A stretch of 11,046 nucleotides of DNA, from positions 1 to 11,046 of the forward strand of contig JBEKAR010000054.1 of the NCBI GenBank assembly GCA_050015815.1, read 5' to 3'. Made by a program: the position numbers and the translations under genes. The stretch's first letter is position 1. Each line of letters begins with the position of its first letter. This document shows positions 6,088 to 11,046 of the stretch, piece by piece. This DNA is from JAJRAL01 sp050015815. Its GTDB lineage: Archaea > Thermoplasmatota > Thermoplasmata > Methanomassiliicoccales > UBA472. The notes under the pieces are model-generated. The model did no database searches, was not told the DNA's origin, and worked only from the letters and a program-made list of their open reading frames with translations.

Positions 6088-7113
6088 TCATAGAACGAAG
6101 TAGAGGTGCTCGCCGCACTTTGGGCAGTCCGGCCCCTTGAGGTTGGTCCGGTGCACTTGGTAGCCGTTCCGACTGACGATCAGTGTGCCGCACTTCGGGC
6201 ACCTCGTGTTCTCCCCGTCCTTCGAATCGTAGTTGCCGCCGTAGACGAACTTCAGCCTCTCCTCCTTGCCGATCCTCTGCGCCAACTCCATCGTGGCGAT
6301 CGGCGTCGGAGGCACGTCGGTCATCATGTAGTCCGGGTGGAAGCGGGTGAAGTGGACCGGGACGTACGTCGAGAGGTCCTTCGCCACCCATCTTGCGAAC
6401 GCCCGCATCTCTTCTTCGCTGTCGTTCTTCCCTGTGATGACGAGGTAGGTGAGCTCGATGTGGATGTTCAGATCATGAGCCAGCTTCGTCGCCTTGAGCA
6501 CAGGGTCGAGGCGCGCCCTGCACACGTCCTTGTAGAACTCTTCCTTGAATCCCTTGATATCGATGTTCATCGCGTCGAGGTACGGGGCGATCTCCCGCAA
6601 GGGATCGAGCTCGATGAAGCCGTTCGTCACGTAGACGGTGAACTGCCCCTTCTCCTTCGCGACCTTGCAAGTGTCGTAAGTGAACTCATGCCAGATTGTC
6701 GGCTCGTTATAGGTGAAGGCGATGGCGCGGACGCTGTTCGACGTCGCGAGGCGCGAGACATCCTCCGGCGAGATCGACTCGAGGAACGACTCCTGCGTTT
6801 TCGCCTGGGAGATGGTGAAGTTCTGGCAGTGTTGGCAGTGGAGGTTGCAGCCGACGCTCCCCAGGGATAGGATCCCTTCTCCCGGAAGGAAGTGGAACAA
6901 TGGCTTCTTCTCGATTGGGTCGATGTGGATCGAGGATACCCGCCCATAGATCAGCGAGTAGAGCTTGCCACCGACATTCTGCCTCACGCCGCAGACCCCG
7001 ACCTTCCCGTCGGCGATCTTGCAATGATGAGGGCAGAGGTAGCATGCCGCCCGATCGCCCTCGACCTTCCAGAACCTGGCCTCATGCCTGCCTTGCTCAC
7101 CTGAAATGCTCAT
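6088..7113 (-). CDS. amrS: AmmeMemoRadiSam system radical SAM enzyme
   Basis: A 341-residue radical SAM protein of the family usually found with MEMO and AMMECR1 proteins; its reaction is still poorly defined. An N-terminal four-cysteine segment (Cys24, 27, 31, 41) includes CYLCPHHCKI. The SAM cluster motif is G-C-N-L-H-C-Q-H-C-Q-N-F (Cys89, 93, 96), followed by F-T-Y-N-E-P-T and M-N-I-D-I-K-G-F. A C-terminal zinc-ribbon-like pair of CPKCG motifs (Cys305/308 and Cys330/333) ends the protein, an extension seen in archaeal members. ATG 7113-7111 overlaps the end of thiL by 17 bases, so the pair is probably co-transcribed. Neither the MEMO nor the AMMECR1 gene is in the window. TGA stop. Confidence 0.92.
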   Translation of the reverse strand: MSISGEQGRHEARFWKVEGDRAACYLCPHHCKIADGKVGVCGVRQNVGGKLYSLIYGRVSSIHIDPIEKKPLFHFLPGEGILSLGSVGCNLHCQHCQNFTISQAKTQESFLESISPEDVSRLATSNSVRAIAFTYNEPTIWHEFTYDTCKVAKEKGQFTVYVTNGFIELDPLREIAPYLDAMNIDIKGFKEEFYKDVCRARLDPVLKATKLAHDLNIHIELTYLVITGKNDSEEEMRAFARWVAKDLSTYVPVHFTRFHPDYMMTDVPPTPIATMELAQRIGKEERLKFVYGGNYDSKDGENTRCPKCGTLIVSRNGYQVHRTNLKGPDCPKCGEHLYFVL

Positions 7114-8062
7114 AACCCCGCTTCTCCAGAGGCGTCCGCCTTCCGTTCTTGACGAGAGTGCACTCGTTGCCCGCGACAGCCTTGCCGATCACGGAGAGGT
7201 CCTTCCCGAGCTTGTTGCGAAGCGAGTTGAGACCTTTCGGCGAGAAGGTGAACAACAGCTGATAGTCGCCACCGTAGTAAAGCACCAGCTCCTCCGTTTG
7301 GACAGCGCTCTTCTTCGCCACATCGTACACTTCCCTCTCGACCGGGACTGCCTCATAGTCGACATCGAAGCCGACCCCGCTCGCCTCGGATATGCCGTGA
7401 ACGGTGAGGGCAAGTCCGTCGGAGACGTCCATGCAGGAGGTTACCGAGCCAGCGGCGGAGAGGATCATCCCCTCCTTCGTCCTCGGTGTCGGCTCCTTTA
7501 TCGCCTTCTCCGCCTTTCGCTCCCCCAATCCCTTCGTGATCGAATGGTATCCGGCAGCCGCCAGACCAAGGTTCCCCGTCACCCCAAGCAGGTCGCCCGG
7601 TCTAGCCCCTTTGCGCAATAGGATGTTCTTCTTCGCCACGGTCCCAAGCGCCGTCCCTGAAAGCACGATTTCGGGCGATTCCTTGGTGTCCCCCCCGAGA
7701 AGCTCACCGCCGACGAAATCGCAGCAGTCAAGCACCCCTTCGATTATCTCATCCAGAAGCGCTGACTCGAGATTCGGGGGAAGGCCCATGGAGAGGAGGA
7801 TCCCAATCGGCTTGGCGCCCATCGCGGCGACGTCGCTGAAGTTGACCGCTGCGCAGGTCCAGCCCATCTGCTTGTGGGTCATCCCGGGCAGGAAGTGCGT
7901 GCTCTGAGCGACCTGGTCGGTGCTCGCGACCAGATACACCAGGCCCATGTCGATCGCGGCGGCGTCGTCCCCCGGTCCGATGTTCGTCGAGGACGGTTTC
8001 TCCGTCGCCTGGGCGATGATGCGCTTGATCGCCTCCTTCTCCCCGATGTCGCTCAGCTTCAT
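7097..8062 (-). CDS. thiL: Thiamine-monophosphate kinase
   Basis: ThiL phosphorylates thiamine monophosphate to thiamine diphosphate with ATP, in the cytosol. The 321-residue protein has the AIR-synthase-like fold motifs: I-G-P-G-D-D-A-A (about 28-35), A-S-T-D near 47-49, G-A-K-P, G-G-D-T (123-126), G-x-L-G-L-A-A-A-G, M-D-V-S-D-G-L (211-217) and Y-G-G-D-Y-Q-L-L-F (about 263-271). The frame is open to 8155, but residues before MKLSDIGEKEAI look non-coding, so ATG 8062-8060 is chosen. No strong ribosome site sits at the usual distance; GGAGAG lies further upstream. It is first gene of a pair with amrS, whose start lies inside thiL's last codons. The TGA stop is at 7099-7097. Confidence 0.93.
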   Translation of the reverse strand: MKLSDIGEKEAIKRIIAQATEKPSSTNIGPGDDAAAIDMGLVYLVASTDQVAQSTHFLPGMTHKQMGWTCAAVNFSDVAAMGAKPIGILLSMGLPPNLESALLDEIIEGVLDCCDFVGGELLGGDTKESPEIVLSGTALGTVAKKNILLRKGARPGDLLGVTGNLGLAAAGYHSITKGLGERKAEKAIKEPTPRTKEGMILSAAGSVTSCMDVSDGLALTVHGISEASGVGFDVDYEAVPVEREVYDVAKKSAVQTEELVLYYGGDYQLLFTFSPKGLNSLRNKLGKDLSVIGKAVAGNECTLVKNGRRTPLEKRGYEHFR

Positions 8063-8126
8063 CGGCAGGCAATCTGTCTCTCCGGGATGATTACTCTTTC
8101 CACGCGTCGACTCGAATCTCTCTCTG

Positions 8127-8140
8127 CGAAGGTTTATAGC
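8127..8140 (+). promoter_or_regulatory. BRE plus TATA promoter of the larA operon
   Basis: CGAAGGTTTATAGC is a good archaeal BRE/TATA element in the 106-base gap between thiL and larA. Initiation about 25 bases downstream would fall near 8160, only a few bases before the larA ATG at 8169, suggesting a very short leader or leaderless transcript. On the minus strand the same site reads GCTATAAACC, so it could also drive thiL-amrS in the other direction. Confidence 0.6.
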
Positions 8141-8168
8141 CCGACCAATCTTCAATCGGCTCTAGCTC

Positions 8169-9419
8169 ATGAGGTTGGAGATACCCTACGGGAAGGACGA
8201 CCATCAGGTCCTGGTGGTCCCAGACGAGAACATCTCGGCGATCCTGAGGCCGAACGAGGTCGAGTGCGGCGATCCGCTGGAGGAGATCAGGAAGGCGCTG
8301 GCCCATCCGCTCAAGAGCCCTCCCCTGAAGAAGTTCCTCGAGGGCGAGGGGGACACTGTTTTCATCGTCAACGACGGCACGAGGCCGACGCCGACATCGA
8401 TGGTACTCGACGCTGTCTCCGAGGTAGCCGACCTGAAGAGATTCAGATACCTCGTGGCAACAGGGGCGCACCGTGCCCCGACCCAGGAGGAGTACAACGC
8501 GATCTTCGGTCGCTGGGCCGAACCGCTGAAGAAGCAGGTCCATGTTCATGACTGCCGCAAGGACGAGATGACAGACCTCGGCAGCTCTCGCGCCGGGACG
8601 AGGATGTTCATCAACGCCATCGCCGCGAAGGCGAAGAGGATAGTCATCGTCACGAGCGTCGAGCCGCATTACTTCGCAGGGTATACCGGCGGGCGCAAGT
8701 CGCTGCTTCCAGGAGTGGCGGCGTACAGCACGATCGAGGAGAACCATCGCTTCGCCATGAGCAAGGAAGCGCAGGTCCTGAGGCTCGGCGGGAACCCGGT
8801 CCACGAGGATATGATCGATGCGATCTCCCGCCTCAAGGACATCAGGATATTCGCCATCCAGACGGTCCTCGACCGTCATCATAACGTCTATCGGGTCGAG
8901 GCGGGCGCGCTCCAGCCCTCGTTCGAGAAGGCGGTCGTGCACGCGAACGAGGTCTTCTGCGTTCCGATCAAGGAGAAGGTCGACGTAGTCATATCCGTCG
9001 CCCCGCACCCGATGGACATAGACCTCTACCAATCGCAGAAGGCGATGGACAACGCCAAGTGGGCGCTGAAGCGGGGCGGCAGGCTGATATTTGTCTCGAA
9101 GTGTCGCGACGGGATCGGCGACAGGGTGTTCTATGATCAGCTCGCGCGCTCCACCGATCCCGATGAGATAATGCGCAACCTTGAGAGCGAGTACCGCCTA
9201 GGGCATCATAAGGCGGCGAAGATGGCGGAAATAGCGAAGCACGTCAGGATAGGCGGGGTGACGTCGCTCCCGCCCGACGAGCTGAAGAGGATCAGCATCC
9301 AGCCGTTCTCGGTCGTCCAGGAGGCGTTAGACGCCGCCTTGGGGGAGAAGCCTGACGCGAAGGTGATGGTGATGTACGAAGGGAGCATAGTCGTCCCCAG
9401 GCTGGTGCACGATGGCTAG
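8169..9419 (+). CDS. larA: LarA-family nickel-pincer 2-hydroxyacid racemase (lactate racemase homologue)
   Basis: LarA enzymes racemise or epimerise 2-hydroxyacids through hydride transfer to a nickel-pincer nucleotide; lactate is the classic substrate, but relatives differ. The 416-residue protein has the usual length. Visible motifs are N-D-G-T-R-P-T-P (Asp69, Arg72), T-G-A-H-R (His101), E-P-H-Y-F (His167), G-G-R-K (Lys177) and E-N-H-R (His193). The last four match Lactobacillus plantarum His108, His174, Lys184 and His200 with a constant offset of seven. A-P-H-P-M-D-I-D-L-Y-Q-S-Q-K-A is also family-typical. The cofactor genes larB, larC and larE are not in the window. The gene ends in TAG at 9417 and overlaps the next gene by eight bases. 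Substrate specificity cannot be read from the sequence. Confidence 0.87.
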   Translation: MRLEIPYGKDDHQVLVVPDENISAILRPNEVECGDPLEEIRKALAHPLKSPPLKKFLEGEGDTVFIVNDGTRPTPTSMVLDAVSEVADLKRFRYLVATGAHRAPTQEEYNAIFGRWAEPLKKQVHVHDCRKDEMTDLGSSRAGTRMFINAIAAKAKRIVIVTSVEPHYFAGYTGGRKSLLPGVAAYSTIEENHRFAMSKEAQVLRLGGNPVHEDMIDAISRLKDIRIFAIQTVLDRHHNVYRVEAGALQPSFEKAVVHANEVFCVPIKEKVDVVISVAPHPMDIDLYQSQKAMDNAKWALKRGGRLIFVSKCRDGIGDRVFYDQLARSTDPDEIMRNLESEYRLGHHKAAKMAEIAKHVRIGGVTSLPPDELKRISIQPFSVVQEALDAALGEKPDAKVMVMYEGSIVVPRLVHDG

Positions 9420-10524
9420 CGCTTTCGAAGCGTCGAACCTGCGTCCCATGATGCAGACGCTAAACACCTGCACCTATTGCGGGTTCTGTAAGTCCGTCTG
9501 CCCCTCGTTCGAGAGCATCGGTTGGGAAGGGAGCGTGGCGAGGGGAAGGATGATCCTCGCCTACGGCCTGCTTCGCGGTGATGTCGCACCCGAGGAGAGC
9601 GTCGCCCGCTACATCTATCAGTGCACGACTTGCAAGGACTGCGAGCGGCGCTGTCCCTCGGGAATCGAGGTCGTCGACGTGGTGGAGCGGTGTAGGAGGG
9701 ACCTCGTCTCCGCGGGAGTGGCGCTGCCGCAGCACAGGCGCCTAGCGGAGAGCATCGCCACAAACGGGAACCCGTACGGCGAAGCAATCAGCGTCGCACG
9801 GTCGCTCGGTCTCAAGAAGGGAAGGGCGAAGGTGGGATACTTCGCTGGGTGCACGGCGGGCTATCGGGACCGAGCCATCGCCAATTCCACAATGAGACTT
9901 CTCGAGGCGGTCGGGGCGGACCACACGATCGTCGACGAGGTCTGTTGCGGCTCGGTCCTCCAGCGCATCGGCCGGCCCGAGGAGGAGGTAGAGGGCCTCA
10001 TGCTCCGCAACGTCCGGGCGATCGAGGCGCAGGGCGTCGAAGAGATCGTGCTCTCCTGCGCCGGCTGCTATCGGATGTTCAAGGAGGAATATCCGAAGCA
10101 CGTCGAGGTGGGCTTCGAGGTGAGACATGTCTCCCAGTTCCTGGCTGAGAGCGCTCTAGAGTTCCGTCCGCTGTCGAAGAAGGTCACATACCATGATCCC
10201 TGCCACCTCGGCCGCCATGCCGGTGTGTACGACGAACCGAGGAAGCTGCTCTCCATGATCCCTGAGATCGAGTTCAGGGAGATGCCACGTCGCAAGGAGA
10301 CGGCGTCCTGCTGCGGCGGAGGGGGCGGCGTCCGCTCCGCCTTCCCCGATCTTTCCCGGAAGATAGCCTCAAGGCGGGTCGCCGAGGCCTCGTTCGCGGA
10401 CGTGCTGGTCACGAGCTGCCCTTTCTGCGTCTCCAACCTTCAAGCCGGCAGAGAGGAGTTCGGCAGCAAAGTTGAAATCGTTGACCTCTCAGAGCTACTC
10501 GCTAGATTGGTGGTCGCGAGATGA
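9412..10524 (+). CDS. Iron-sulfur oxidoreductase subunit with two CCG domains (GlcF/LldE/HdrD-like)
   Basis: A 370-residue soluble electron-transfer protein. The N-terminal half binds two [4Fe-4S] clusters: C-T-Y-C-G-F-C-K-S-V-C-P (Cys20, 23, 26, 30) and C-T-T-C-K-D-C-E-R-R-C-P (Cys71, 74, 77, 81). The C-terminal half has two complete CCG domains (Cys147/178/179/216/219 and Cys264/300/301/336/339), as in heterodisulfide reductase HdrD/HdrB and in GlcF. Family members pass electrons between a flavin 2-hydroxyacid dehydrogenase and quinones or thiol carriers. No membrane segment is seen. The overlap with larA points to glycolate- or lactate-type oxidation rather than methanogenic disulfide reduction, but no GlcD-like flavoprotein is visible. 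ATG 9412 sits inside larA; TGA overlaps the next start as ATGA. Confidence 0.88.
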   Translation: MASAFEASNLRPMMQTLNTCTYCGFCKSVCPSFESIGWEGSVARGRMILAYGLLRGDVAPEESVARYIYQCTTCKDCERRCPSGIEVVDVVERCRRDLVSAGVALPQHRRLAESIATNGNPYGEAISVARSLGLKKGRAKVGYFAGCTAGYRDRAIANSTMRLLEAVGADHTIVDEVCCGSVLQRIGRPEEEVEGLMLRNVRAIEAQGVEEIVLSCAGCYRMFKEEYPKHVEVGFEVRHVSQFLAESALEFRPLSKKVTYHDPCHLGRHAGVYDEPRKLLSMIPEIEFREMPRRKETASCCGGGGGVRSAFPDLSRKIASRRVAEASFADVLVTSCPFCVSNLQAGREEFGSKVEIVDLSELLARLVVAR

Positions 10525-11046
10525 TAGTCAGGGTCAGGGAGTACGTCAGCATGCTCGAGGCACAGGCGGAGTGGCGGCGTCTCGGAGCGGAGAGCCAGAT
10601 CGAGGGGCCGGACGACCTCTGGCAGGGAGTGTTCATGTTCGCCGAGGGCGACGATGCGAAAGAGATCGAGGATGCCGCGTTCCTAACCGAGGAGATGGGA
10701 GGGACGGCGGTTCCCTGTGGCTCAGAGAACGTGAGGAGGCTCCTCCTCTACTTCGAGTCGGGACTGCTCCGGTCGCTCTCTTGCGCCGTTGGCATATCGT
10801 CATCGATGAATGAGATCTCGCAGGCGCTCAACTCCTACCACGAGAGGGGAGGAATCGATGTCCCGCTGCCGGCGGGCAGGCTCAGTTCCAATGGCACGCT
10901 GATCATGGGGGTGCTGAACGTCACGCCGGATTCGTTCTCCGACGGCGGCAGGTTCTCCAACAAGGACGACGCGGTTCGACAGGCGTTCAAGATGGCGGAC
11001 GAGGGCGCCGATATCATCGACGTCGGCGGCGAGTCCACGCGCCCCT
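10521..11046 (+). CDS. folP: Dihydropteroate synthase, long form, N-terminal 175 residues (cut by window edge)
   Basis: FolP condenses a pterin pyrophosphate with p-aminobenzoate in folate (or related pterin) synthesis. The diagnostic motifs are I-M-G-V-L-N-V-T-P-D-S-F-S-D-G-G (about residues 128-143) and G-A-D-I-I-D-V-G-G-E-S-T-R-P (162-175), after which the window ends. About 125 residues precede the TIM-barrel core, whereas short bacterial FolP has 10-20. The extension (L-E-A-Q-A-E-W-R-R-L-G near the start, S-Q-A-L-N-S-Y-H near its end) resembles the N-terminal domain I recall in long-form FolP of clostridia and other lineages. Its role is unknown. ATG 10521 is coupled to the upstream gene by a four-base overlap. 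No functional link to larA is obvious. Confidence 0.9.
   Translation, partial: MIVRVREYVSMLEAQAEWRRLGAESQIEGPDDLWQGVFMFAEGDDAKEIEDAAFLTEEMGGTAVPCGSENVRRLLLYFESGLLRSLSCAVGISSSMNEISQALNSYHERGGIDVPLPAGRLSSNGTLIMGVLNVTPDSFSDGGRFSNKDDAVRQAFKMADEGADIIDVGGESTRP

Noticed and set aside
6106..6870. Plus-strand ORF of 254 codons opposite amrS
   Set aside because: It is rich in Arg, Val, Leu and Asp with no motif, mirroring the third-position GC bias of amrS.
8141..8160. CCGA...TCGG short dyad upstream of larA as an operator
   Set aside because: Four-base arms over an 11-base spacer are expected by chance in this composition.
8091..9032. Long minus-strand ORF (313 codons) opposite larA
   Set aside because: The larA frame has every family motif, while the opposite frame shows no recognisable domain and is biased in composition. 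It is an antisense shadow typical of GC-rich genes.

Overview
The window looks archaeal, most likely from a GC-rich member of the Thermoplasmatota. Three things support this. There are TATA/BRE-like promoter boxes close to start codons and no bacterial -35/-10 pairs. There is an AsnC/Lrp-type regulator and a FlaK/PibD-like (A24) prepilin peptidase. Most specifically, an O6-alkylguanine-DNA alkyltransferase-like domain is fused to endonuclease V, an architecture I know from Ferroplasma and Thermoplasma relatives. No rRNA, tRNA, CRISPR array, IS element or phage gene was seen. The placement is inferred from gene content only.

Left part (1-3880, all on the minus strand). Reading from right to left, a tightly packed cluster runs nitroreductase, calcineurin-like phosphoesterase, AGT-EndoV fusion and ketopantoate reductase (panE). 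Two junctions need care. The nitroreductase and the phosphoesterase both seem to start at CTG. The phosphoesterase has a one-base frameshift just after its HAHAH metal-binding motif. After panE comes a small archaeal protein gene resembling DUF5788, split by an in-frame TAG codon. Last is the start of an AsnC/Lrp-type regulator that runs off the left edge, with its own TATA box and a palindromic candidate operator.

Middle part (3881-8062). A PflX-like (COG1313) radical SAM protein and a prepilin peptidase lie on the plus strand. They converge on an amrS-thiL pair on the minus strand, with only four bases between the prepilin peptidase and amrS. A possible 25-codon ORF lies between COG1313 and the peptidase on the opposite strand.

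Right part (8063-11046). A promoter region with a good TATA box separates thiL from a plus-strand overlapping operon. It encodes a LarA-type nickel-pincer racemase with all expected catalytic residues, a GlcF/LldE/HdrD-like iron-sulfur protein with two complete CCG domains, and a long-form dihydropteroate synthase (folP) cut by the right edge. The first two suggest racemisation and oxidation of a 2-hydroxyacid, but no flavin oxidase subunit is present here.

The best leads are the in-frame amber codon in the DUF5788-like gene (pyrrolysine, reinitiation or nonsense mutation), the frameshift and CTG starts in the repair cluster, and the larA-CCG pair. Most of the rest is ordinary, well-packed archaeal chromosome. 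I see no clearly new multi-gene system.
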